From contig JABZGM010000091.1 of the NCBI GenBank assembly GCA_015259235.1, positions 1-8,317 on the forward strand: a stretch of 8,317 nt of DNA. The letters are read 5' to 3'. A program made the translations under genes and the position numbers. The stretch comes from Alloprevotella sp. (GTDB lineage: Bacteria > Bacteroidota > Bacteroidia > Bacteroidales > Bacteroidaceae). The notes under the pieces are model-generated. The model ran no database searches, was not told the DNA's origin, and saw nothing but the letters and a program-made list of their open reading frames with translations. Of the stretch, positions 1-5,586 are shown piece by piece. The stretch's first letter is position 1, and each line of letters opens with the position of its first letter.

Positions 1-747
1 AAGAACATCCTTTTCTCCACCTGTTATGAATAGCATATCTCCTTTATTGGGCAACTGTTCAAAACCGAAAATATAGTCTTCTCGCTTTTCACCTCCATAA
101 ACGAAACGAAGTTTACTAAAGGGACGATACACTTTGACAAAGTCTCCCATCATATAACAGAACATTGGTTCGTCTTGGCTTGAAAGAAGGGTGTACGTCT
201 TGCCTTGATTGGAAAGAGCTTCGTAGCGTACAAGAGACTTAACATTGTAACGTTGTAAAATCTTAGTTGTGATGCCATACTTCAGCCAATAGGAAAGCTC
301 TGAAGTCTGAAAAACTTGCTCGTAGCATTTATACCACTTCTTATCATTATCTGTTTCTGTCATTCCCTTATTCTCCTTCTTTTCATTGTGCAGATTTTTA
401 TACTTGCGCATAGGATGAGGTGCAGGAGTTTGTTTATCGTCAATTCTCAAATTGAGTTGCAAATCTCGAATGATACTTGCCAGCACTTTGGGAAACTCTG
501 TTCGAACATCAAGTCCAAGCATCATAGCAGCGAACCAAAAACAATCTCCAGAATAGAAATCATTCCCGAAATCCTTCATACGATAACATTGTTGCTTGAC
601 ATCAAAATAGATGTTGCATGATGCTTTGTGGTCATCATACAAAGGGTTACGAAAATTTCGTTTGAGGACAAAGTCAAGTGGCATGTAAAAACAGAAGACT
701 TCAAGGCCTCGATTCGTACAATCTAAGATTTCATCTTTCAAATTCAT
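1..747 (-). CDS. CHC2-like / toprim DNA primase of a mobile element, N-terminal part
   Basis: The frame is open from the ATG at 747 to the window edge, giving 249 residues; the C-terminus lies outside. Residues about 30-80 look like the zinc-ribbon domain of bacterial primases, with a serine-rich N-P-L-Y-D-D segment followed by Y-F-D, R-M-K-D-F-G and G-D-C-F-W-F. The usual Cys-His-Cys-Cys ligands are not at their usual places, so it is a degenerate CHC2 fold. Residues 238-249 read MLFITGGEKDVL, the first toprim motif; Glu245 is the expected metal-binding or catalytic acid. The middle, about 150-235, resembles the linker of Bacteroidetes mobile-element primases. The start overlaps the stop of the upstream helix-turn-helix gene as ATGA, so translation is probably coupled. 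Expected role: priming replication of the element. The family is fairly sure; whether a helicase domain follows cannot be seen. Confidence 0.75.
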   Translation of the reverse strand, partial: MNLKDEILDCTNRGLEVFCFYMPLDFVLKRNFRNPLYDDHKASCNIYFDVKQQCYRMKDFGNDFYSGDCFWFAAMMLGLDVRTEFPKVLASIIRDLQLNLRIDDKQTPAPHPMRKYKNLHNEKKENKGMTETDNDKKWYKCYEQVFQTSELSYWLKYGITTKILQRYNVKSLVRYEALSNQGKTYTLLSSQDEPMFCYMMGDFVKVYRPFSKLRFVYGGEKREDYIFGFEQLPNKGDMLFITGGEKDVL

Positions 748-1148
748 AACTCTTCAATATGTTTCTCTGATTCACCCATATAGCCTTTAAGAAGTCCGTC
801 CTTATAGGCATTTAGCCGTTGCAAGGCTTCAAGCCTTCTAAAACCTTTGAATGTAGCCCTGCCTGTTTTTACGGCAAGATATAGACCTTTAAACGGGTAG
901 ACAATATGGTTACTTGATATGTATCGGTAAGGAACAAGGTTAGCATCCCTCCATCGAGCAAGAGAAGCCTTAGAAATGCCTAATAGTCGAAGTATATCTA
1001 TCGTACTGAGTTCTATTTTGTCTTCCAATACTTCATAGTCGTTTTTCAGTTCATGGATGAAACTGGCAACATCGCGTAGTTCCTCATGGATGGAACGTAG
1101 TTCATCATAGATAGATGTTGATTCATTGTTGAGATTGTTGTTTTTCAT
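744..1148 (-). CDS. Helix-turn-helix DNA-binding protein (excisionase/MerR-like)
   Basis: A 134-aa protein with three visible parts. Residues 10-45 are acidic and helical (repeated E/D-L-R and H-E-L), probably a short coiled coil for dimerisation. Residues 48-84 carry a winged helix-turn-helix of excisionase/MerR type: S-T-I-D-I-L-R-L-L-G-I-S, then S-L-A-R-W-R-D, then L-V-P-Y-R-Y-I-S and H-I-V-Y-P-F, the typical wing. The basic C-terminus, about 94-120, may add DNA contacts. Small proteins of this type in Bacteroidetes mobile elements act as excisionases or regulators next to replication genes, which fits here. The gene overlaps the primase by 4 bp downstream and the upstream unknown gene by 26 bp, so all three form one leftward operon. 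Exact DNA target unknown. Confidence 0.72.
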   Translation of the reverse strand: MKNNNLNNESTSIYDELRSIHEELRDVASFIHELKNDYEVLEDKIELSTIDILRLLGISKASLARWRDANLVPYRYISSNHIVYPFKGLYLAVKTGRATFKGFRRLEALQRLNAYKDGLLKGYMGESEKHIEEL

Positions 1149-1626
1149 AACGCTGAATGATTTCGGTTAGACTATCGCGTAGGAGTCTAGCAAGTTGTAT
1201 CATCTTTGAAGATAATTCTATTTTTAGGAATACTTGCTTGAAAAGCTGCCAGATTTCTTGAATGATATTCTGTTCCATTTGTTGGAACATGATGTGTAAA
1301 AAGTCGGTTCTACTAATTGTATAAACACCCACATTTTCGTTTTTTAGCTGTCGAACCAATGACAAACTATCCAAATGCTCAAGATCTTTTCGTTCAACAT
1401 GAAGAATGATGGTATCCTTGTCAAATGCAGACGAGCATTCGGCATAGGTACTTAGTCGTACATCTTTTTCTAAGCGACACATCTTATCAAAATTAGAAGC
1501 GTCTTTTTGTGCCTTCGCATAAACTTCTTTCGGGTTCTTGCGTTGAAATAAGAAATCTTCGTGTGTTGGTGAAACAATGATGATGCGCCCTGTTTCTAAT
1601 ATTTGCTTCTTGGGTGTTTTTGCCAT
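1123..1626 (-). CDS. Unrecognised 167-aa mobile-element protein
   Basis: I do not recognise the family. I chose the ATG at 1626 (MAKTPKKQI, 167 aa); an in-frame ATG at 1647 would add MHIKIPF, and neither has a Shine-Dalgarno site, as usual in Bacteroidetes. There is no signal peptide or membrane segment. A possible alpha/beta part at the N-terminus (strand-like GRIIIVSP and TIILHVE) is followed by a long amphipathic helix with Q/E/K-rich C-terminus (about 105-167), suggesting a coiled coil or protein-binding tail. It is the first gene of the leftward operon and overlaps the helix-turn-helix gene by 26 bp in another frame, so they are probably co-translated. Its position suggests a regulator, partner of the DNA-binding protein, or accessory factor of excision/replication; this is inferred from neighbours only. 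Confidence 0.6.
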   Translation of the reverse strand: MAKTPKKQILETGRIIIVSPTHEDFLFQRKNPKEVYAKAQKDASNFDKMCRLEKDVRLSTYAECSSAFDKDTIILHVERKDLEHLDSLSLVRQLKNENVGVYTISRTDFLHIMFQQMEQNIIQEIWQLFKQVFLKIELSSKMIQLARLLRDSLTEIIQRYEKQQSQQ

Positions 1627-1757
1627 AAATGGTATTTTTATGTGCAAAGTTCAGACACGAAGTAGTTTTCTGACGAATATAAAAACACCATTTTTTGGTA
1701 ATATAAAACTAAAAGCGATATTTCATTCTCTACATCATTTGAGCTACGAGATGACCA

Positions 1758-1809
1758 TCGGTGCACGGTGCAAGACCCTATATATATAAGGGCTTGCACC
1801 GTGCACCGA
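1758..1809. repeat. Long GC-rich palindrome with internal tandem repeat
   Basis: Perfect 17-bp arms (1758-1774 and 1793-1809; arm core CGGTGCACGGTGCAAG) enclose a TA-rich centre. After one unpaired A, CCCT (1776-1779) and AGGG (1789-1792) continue the stem around ATATATATA. Each arm is itself a near tandem of GGTGCAC and GGTGCAA. It lacks a T-run on either side, so it is not a classic terminator. It lies about 110 bp upstream of the leftward mobile-element operon and beside other repeats. Possible roles are a recombinase or regulator binding site, a replication-origin structure, or a dispersed REP-like palindrome. Confidence 0.85.
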
Positions 1810-1813
1810 AAAT

Positions 1814-1969
1814 TGTAGCCAAAACTTTTGTAACAAATTTATCCTGAATAATTTGGAGATGGTTCATTTTGTTTGTACTTTTGAACCTGAATAATGCAGG
1901 CGCATTTTTTCATGAGCAGTATCTGTGCATACTCTCAAAATACTCTGTTGTGGCTACAATCTGGCTACA
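1814..1969. repeat. Three TGGCTACA boxes (arm-site-like)
   Basis: The octamer TGGCTACA occurs twice in direct orientation (1951-1958 and 1962-1969), 11 bp apart, about one helical turn, and once inverted (1814-1821, read as TGTAGCCA). The inverted copy and the first direct copy also share a ninth base (TGGCTACAA). The spacing and mixed orientation next to a putative att core resemble arm-type binding sites of tyrosine integrases or excisionases. This function is inferred; the repeats are seen directly. Confidence 0.6.
1852..1883 (+). promoter_or_regulatory. Bacteroidetes-type promoter pointing right
   Basis: TTTG at 1852-1855, a 20-bp spacer, then TACTTTTG at 1876-1883. This is a full match to the Bacteroidetes primary sigma consensus (TTTG, 19-21 bp, TAnnTTTG). 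Transcription would start near 1890 and run rightward, away from the left gene block. No clear gene follows before the hairpin at 2050, so it may make a short RNA of about 200 nt or, in a circular form of the element, read across the joined ends. Confidence 0.6.
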
Positions 1970-2023
1970 GAAGAAAAAACAAAGACGTATAAAACGTTAC
2001 GATACAGGGAGTTATAAATTTTA

Positions 2024-2044
2024 GTTCATAATCCTCTCTCTCCG
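2024..2044 (+). other. tRNA-Ser 3'-end-like segment, candidate attachment core
   Basis: The 12-mer CCTCTCTCTCCG (2033-2044) equals the usual 3' T-stem/acceptor end of bacterial tRNA-Ser, and GTTC nine bases before it resembles the T-loop start with a few mismatches. The rest of a tRNA is not present upstream. Integrative elements often duplicate the 3' end of the tRNA they enter, leaving such a remnant at the far end. The following hairpin would then be the terminator of the original tRNA. The segment is CT-rich, so chance similarity is possible. Confidence 0.4.
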
Positions 2045-2049
2045 AGAAT

Positions 2050-2090
2050 AAGGGTGTAAATCAGCAAGTTATGCGATTTACACCCTTTAT
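2050..2090 (+). terminator. Strong hairpin, possible tRNA terminator
   Basis: Perfect 13-bp arms AAGGGTGTAAATC (2050-2062) and its complement (2075-2087), extended inward by GCA/TGC after one unpaired A, with loop AGTTA. A short TTTATT follows on the plus strand, so it is an acceptable though not strong Rho-independent terminator rightward. It begins 6 bp after the tRNA-Ser-like segment, a typical place for a tRNA terminator. Confidence 0.5.
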
Positions 2091-2123
2091 TACACCCGAG
2101 AATTAAGCTAGCTTAGATGATAT

Positions 2124-2169
2124 AAAAACGAGCCATTGGTCAACCTCTTATGAGGAACACCAATGGCTC
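2124..2169 (-). terminator. Rho-independent terminator of the restriction operon
   Basis: Read leftward, 11-bp perfect arms (GAGCCATTGGT at 2159-2169 and its complement at 2130-2140) enclose a second stem CCTC/GAGG with a 4-nt loop, and one base later a GTTTTTA tract follows (2123-2129). The hairpin starts about 43 bp after the stop of the RloC-like gene and closes the leftward operon. Confidence 0.85.
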
Positions 2170-2211
2170 ATATATGTGGAGATGACTTCCAGACTTGCAA
2201 AGCTCTAAGAC

Positions 2212-4545
2212 TTACTCACCGATACTCTTGCAGAATGCATCATATTGCTCTCTATCTTTCCTTTTGATTGTGTCAAGAATATACTGAGCACATTTCTTTA
2301 TATCTGCATTATCAGAGATTGACATCCCTCGTTCTATGAGTCCACCTAAATGTGACAGTTCGTTGTCGATACGATCGATTGTTGTGGCTGCACAGTTATC
2401 CGAGAAGAAACGCTTCATCTTGTTATGAAGTGAGTCTGCATCATTATCGGGATACTTGTAGTAAAGATATGCCTCTAAGAATTTACGAGCATTATTCCCA
2501 AAATTATAGAATAGCTCATAGTTATCTGTGCTTGCCCGACTACACTTGTAGATTTGATGAAACAGATAGTTGAACTCTGTCACATGATCTTTCATATACT
2601 TAGGCATGCCACGTAAGCAAGACTGATCATCTTGTCGCTCAATCAAAAACCATCCACGTTGTTCACCCGTATGTATACGTTTAAGATACCTCAAGAAATC
2701 TAGATTGTGGGTAGATATAAAGAGCTGTGTCCATTGACGCTTAGAAACAATTTGTTGGTCTATCAGCGAGAAGATAAAGAACACATGATTAGCATCCAAG
2801 CTCGATATAGGATCATCAATCCAAATCATTGGCTTCTCTGAAGCGGTATCAACATCTTCTAGCTTTGCGACAAAGTAGGCAAAAGCTACAAGATTACGCT
2901 CTCCTTCACTCAAATTATAAGCCTTTTTATCCCCTCGGAACACATCGAAGTAGACACCTTCCTCATTCTTTTTTTTGATTGCTCGAAGTTCTATAAATCG
3001 ATGACCAAAGTAATTCTGTAGAATAGCGTTGACCCTTCTCGCTCCTTCCTCTTCATTCTGGCGAAGCCTTTCCTTGGCTTTAATCTCTTCCTCTTTGGAG
3101 CGAACTGTCTCTTCCTTTTCTCTTTTTGCTCTTTCTTTCTTTTCGAGTTCAGCCTCTTTCTCTGATATAGCCTTGACTTGGTCGTCATAGCCTATATCTT
3201 CCTTAAAGCGAGCGACCTCAGACAAGCGCAAAGCAGTCTGGGCTTTGGTGTGCTTCTCCTTAAGCTTAGCACCACACTCAGTTGCATCTTTCTCAAGCGT
3301 CTCAACCCGGGCATATATCTCATCCAGTCTAGCAAGATCAAATGTATGCTCTTCATAAGTAGGGGTAGCATAAAGGTTCTCCTGCTTTCTCTTCACCTGC
3401 AGTAGGATATCCTCCAGAACAGAGAGGACTTCCCTTCGACGTTCCTCCATCTCTTTATTAATCCTCTCCACCTCTGGTTTAAAGTGCAGATAGTAGTTCT
3501 CAGGTAAGATCTTGTAAAGTTCTTGTATAACTCGTTTCTGTTCTTCTAGCCAAGTAACCGCCTTCTCTACCTTATCTTTCAAGCTCTTTGTAGCTTCGTC
3601 ATAGTGACGCTCTAGCTCAGCCCAGCGATTTTCCGTGATTTCTCCACCACAGAATAGACAAGTCTTTTTGCCCTTATGAAGTTCGCACCCAGTCTCTACC
3701 CATTTGTTTGCTATTGCATTGTGAACCAATTCTTCAATCTTTCCAGATGGCATTATTGGCTGCTCCACAATATCCTTGACTCTCTGATTTATATCCTCAA
3801 AGTTTGGAAGGGTACATTTTGACACGTGCGGGATTTGCTTTGCCTCTTCTTTTAAGGAAGCCTTCAGTGTATCTATTTCCTCTTCTGACAATCGATTGGT
3901 TTGATTAACCTGCTCTAGTTCTTTTCTTAGCTTGGATATATTGTAGTTCTGATCACCATAAATTTGAGGTTGATTCCTGATTCCGGATCCTTTAGCCGTA
4001 GCTTTCGTAGTAAGCTGTTGCTCAAGGTTATGCTGAGACTTTTTGAAATCATTCTCGGCTTCTTGATAGTCCTTGATCGCATTCTTCCTCTCCAAATAGA
4101 GTCCGGTTTCACTCCCCTCGGTTGCTGTTCCTAACAGGGTCTTTAGCTCTTGGATTTCCGACTCAATCTGGGCATTATCTCCCAATACCGCAAAAGGTGT
4201 CACACCCTCATCAGGATTGCCTATAAAGAGAAGATTCTCCTTCACAAAGTCTTCATTGAAGACACGAACTGGGCATGGGAAGCTTTCTATAGATTGCTTG
4301 TCTATAGTATTTCCATCCCTTAACTCTAACTTAAATGAGCCACTCTCGTACTTTTCGAGTCCCCCTTTTAACTCGAAGGAACGAAAAATCCGAGAAAGAG
4401 TGGTCTTCCCCGAATAGTTGCGCCCAAAGAAGATGTTTATATCTGCCAGGAGCATTGTTTTCCCTTGGCTGTCTATAACATGCTTGTTCCATTCAAAATC
4501 TTTAAAGACAGCAAAGTCTTTAATTTCAAGTATTTTCTTAATCAT
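2212..4545 (-). CDS. rloC: RloC/PrrC-like anticodon nuclease with AAA_13 ABC-type ATPase
   Basis: A 777-aa ABC/SMC-type ATPase. Walker A is GRNYSGKTT (41-49). A long coiled coil (about 125-520, very rich in E/K/R) is interrupted at its tip by Cys296-L-F-Cys299, a Rad50-style zinc hook. Then come the ABC signature LSEGE (545-549), Walker B MIWIDDP (573-579) and the switch His613 in ISTHN. The C-terminus holds Arg687-x3-Glu691 and His732 (N-E-L-S-H), matching in order the Arg-Glu-His triad known for the PrrC anticodon nuclease. The zinc hook, length and location beside restriction genes fit RloC, whose family cuts tRNA at the anticodon and may be triggered by DNA damage or failed restriction. 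The start overlaps the upstream S gene stop as ATGA. Other AAA_13 proteins without proven nuclease activity are the alternative. Confidence 0.75.
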   Translation of the reverse strand: MIKKILEIKDFAVFKDFEWNKHVIDSQGKTMLLADINIFFGRNYSGKTTLSRIFRSFELKGGLEKYESGSFKLELRDGNTIDKQSIESFPCPVRVFNEDFVKENLLFIGNPDEGVTPFAVLGDNAQIESEIQELKTLLGTATEGSETGLYLERKNAIKDYQEAENDFKKSQHNLEQQLTTKATAKGSGIRNQPQIYGDQNYNISKLRKELEQVNQTNRLSEEEIDTLKASLKEEAKQIPHVSKCTLPNFEDINQRVKDIVEQPIMPSGKIEELVHNAIANKWVETGCELHKGKKTCLFCGGEITENRWAELERHYDEATKSLKDKVEKAVTWLEEQKRVIQELYKILPENYYLHFKPEVERINKEMEERRREVLSVLEDILLQVKRKQENLYATPTYEEHTFDLARLDEIYARVETLEKDATECGAKLKEKHTKAQTALRLSEVARFKEDIGYDDQVKAISEKEAELEKKERAKREKEETVRSKEEEIKAKERLRQNEEEGARRVNAILQNYFGHRFIELRAIKKKNEEGVYFDVFRGDKKAYNLSEGERNLVAFAYFVAKLEDVDTASEKPMIWIDDPISSLDANHVFFIFSLIDQQIVSKRQWTQLFISTHNLDFLRYLKRIHTGEQRGWFLIERQDDQSCLRGMPKYMKDHVTEFNYLFHQIYKCSRASTDNYELFYNFGNNARKFLEAYLYYKYPDNDADSLHNKMKRFFSDNCAATTIDRIDNELSHLGGLIERGMSISDNADIKKCAQYILDTIKRKDREQYDAFCKSIGE

Positions 4546-5045
4546 ATTTCTATCCGTTTTAGATATTCACTGAGGACTTCATACTCCATCACGCGCATAG
4601 TTCGCTCCATATATCTATAGTCGGGTGAACCATCTTCTAAGGCTGGTAGCATGATAATCTGTCGCTTCATGCGCTGAGCATTGAACTTATAGCCGTAGGC
4701 ATACTTACCCTTTTGCTGAGCGATTGCCGTAGAGAGGTAAAGCAAAGTGTATTTGTTGTTTGCCGTTTCATTCTTCCAGCGTACTCGCTTCACATCATCT
4801 GAGAAGAGTGCTTCATATGGATGATAGAAGGAGAAGCCTACACTTCCATTATAGTTAACTCCCAAGACATTGCTTTCTAAGCTGGCATTGCTATTTGTAA
4901 TAAAAGCTGTAACTCCATTGCTTGTTTCCGAAGCTCCAATAAATGGTCTACTTCCTTCCTGCATATCAGCCTTGGTTAAGCGCACGCCATTAGCGATAGA
5001 TAAGACATCCTCCATGAAGTAGGGTTGCATTTTACCCCCCCACAT
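4542..5045 (-). CDS. Specificity subunit, second half (single target-recognition domain)
   Basis: A 167-aa single target-recognition domain of a type I / BcgIB-like S protein. It has the family's pattern: F-M-E-D-V near the N-terminus, the central P-F-I-G-A-S-E-T-S-N-G-V segment, a Y-x-Y-G-Y-K-F-N-A-Q-R-M region, the M-L-P-A segment followed by D-G-S-P-D-Y-R-Y-M-E, and a C-terminal helix V-M-E-Y-E-V-L-S-E-Y-L. The listed ATG (5045) lies upstream of and reads through the poly-G tract; the ATG at 5028-5030, one base after the stop of the first half (TAAAATG), is the more natural start (162 aa), with the G-run as a possible ribosome site. It overlaps the first half by 14 bp and the RloC-like gene by 4 bp. 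As drawn it could work as a dimer; with one G fewer it becomes the second domain of a fused subunit. Confidence 0.75.
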   Translation of the reverse strand: MWGGKMQPYFMEDVLSIANGVRLTKADMQEGSRPFIGASETSNGVTAFITNSNASLESNVLGVNYNGSVGFSFYHPYEALFSDDVKRVRWKNETANNKYTLLYLSTAIAQQKGKYAYGYKFNAQRMKRQIIMLPALEDGSPDYRYMERTMRVMEYEVLSEYLKRIEI

Positions 5046-5586
5046 TTTGCATTTCTTTACATATTGACTTAAAGAACTGAAGAGCCTTACCCAAAGTCTC
5101 CTGCTCTACTCGCTGCATAAAGGCAGACATAAACTCCCAGTCGGGTGTGCCGTCTGATTGAATGGGAAGGAAGAGTTTTCCTCGTCTAAGCCTTGTCAAG
5201 GTTGCTCCATAGCTACCCCAGCTGAACTTCTGTACAAGTATCCTTATTGCTCTAATAATGAACAAGGCATTGTACTTATTAAGCTTCTTATGCCTAACGA
5301 CTTGTATATTCTGACCTGTATAGAACGAATACTCTTGGTAAAACACAGTTTGAGTATCTAATCCTATAGTTATCACATTACCCTCATCTAAGCTTGAAGC
5401 TTCTTGAAGCTCTACAAATCCGTCTATTCCATTATTATTATCAGTACGTGTCAGATAAGGGACATTACCTACTCCCCCAAAGAGTTTCTTCTTATCAATA
5501 CCACTACTCGTTGCTTGGATGTCAAACACATCCCCAAAGACAAACTCTTTCCACTCTCTGTCCGTCAGTTTTAGCTTCTTACTCAT
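5032..5586 (-). CDS. Specificity subunit, first half (single target-recognition domain)
   Basis: A 184-aa single target-recognition domain. It starts L-T-D-R-E-W-K-E-F-V-F-G-D-V-F, the usual opening of Bacteroidetes S proteins, then V-P-Y-L-T-R-T-D-N-N-N-G, a G-Q-N-I-Q-V-V-R segment, L-F-L-P-I-Q-S-D-G-T-P-D-W-E-F-M and a helical end. The same plan recurs in the next gene, so together they make one normal two-domain S subunit of about 350 aa. The frame ends directly after a run of seven G (GTGGGGGGGTAA). Loss of one G changes this to V-G-G-K-M-Q-P and continues in frame into the second half. The start overlaps the stop of the methylase gene by 8 bp. It directs the nuclease-methylase to its DNA target. 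A truncated S of this size may dimerise and read a symmetric site, as reported for NgoAV. Confidence 0.8.
   Translation of the reverse strand: MSKKLKLTDREWKEFVFGDVFDIQATSSGIDKKKLFGGVGNVPYLTRTDNNNGIDGFVELQEASSLDEGNVITIGLDTQTVFYQEYSFYTGQNIQVVRHKKLNKYNALFIIRAIRILVQKFSWGSYGATLTRLRRGKLFLPIQSDGTPDWEFMSAFMQRVEQETLGKALQFFKSICKEMQNVGG
5035..5041 (-). repeat. Poly-G tract (7 G on coding strand) at the S-gene junction
   Basis: Seven C on the plus strand, seven G on the coding strand, precisely where the two S reading frames overlap. Six G fuse the frames into 347 aa. Seven G give two proteins. Eight G lead to a third frame that ends within about 20 codons. Such a homopolymer at a functional frame boundary is the usual form of slipped-strand phase variation. 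Confidence 0.9.

Larger units (their letters stand above)
1650..2211. other. Gene-free region, probable mobile-element end
   Basis: This 560-bp stretch has no convincing gene. From left to right it holds: a small ACCA/TGGT inverted repeat around an A/T run (1689-1701), a long GC-rich palindrome (1758-1809), an inverted TGTAGCCA (1814-1821), a short perfect palindrome TTTGTAACAAA (1827-1837), a rightward promoter (1852-1883), two direct TGGCTACA boxes (1951-1969), a tRNA-Ser-like 3' end (2033-2044), a 13-bp-arm hairpin (2050-2087) flanked by two copies of CCGAGAAT (2042, 2096), and the terminator of the restriction operon (2124-2169). This clustering of repeats beside a primase/excisionase-like module is what an attachment region of an integrative element would show. 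No integrase gene is present here. Confidence 0.5.

Noticed and set aside
316..621. Hydrophobic plus-strand reading frame of 101 aa
   Set aside because: It lies fully inside the opposite primase gene, which has clear toprim and CHC2-like motifs; the hydrophobicity comes from reading the antisense strand.
1577..1789. Plus-strand reading frame of 70 aa
   Set aside because: It overlaps the start of the leftward operon and ends in the palindrome; no promoter or family resemblance.
1912..1992. 26-codon plus-strand frame (MSSICAYSQ...) behind the promoter at 1852
   Set aside because: It is too short to judge and spans the TGGCTACA repeats; kept only as a possible leader peptide, not as a gene.
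2024..2044. Complete tRNA-Ser gene
   Set aside because: Only the last part resembles tRNA-Ser; no anticodon arm, D-arm or 5' acceptor strand is present upstream.
4542..5586. S gene as a simple dead pseudogene
   Set aside because: Both halves are full, uncorrupted domains, and the only break is at a homopolymer with stop-start coupling, which fits a switch better than decay.
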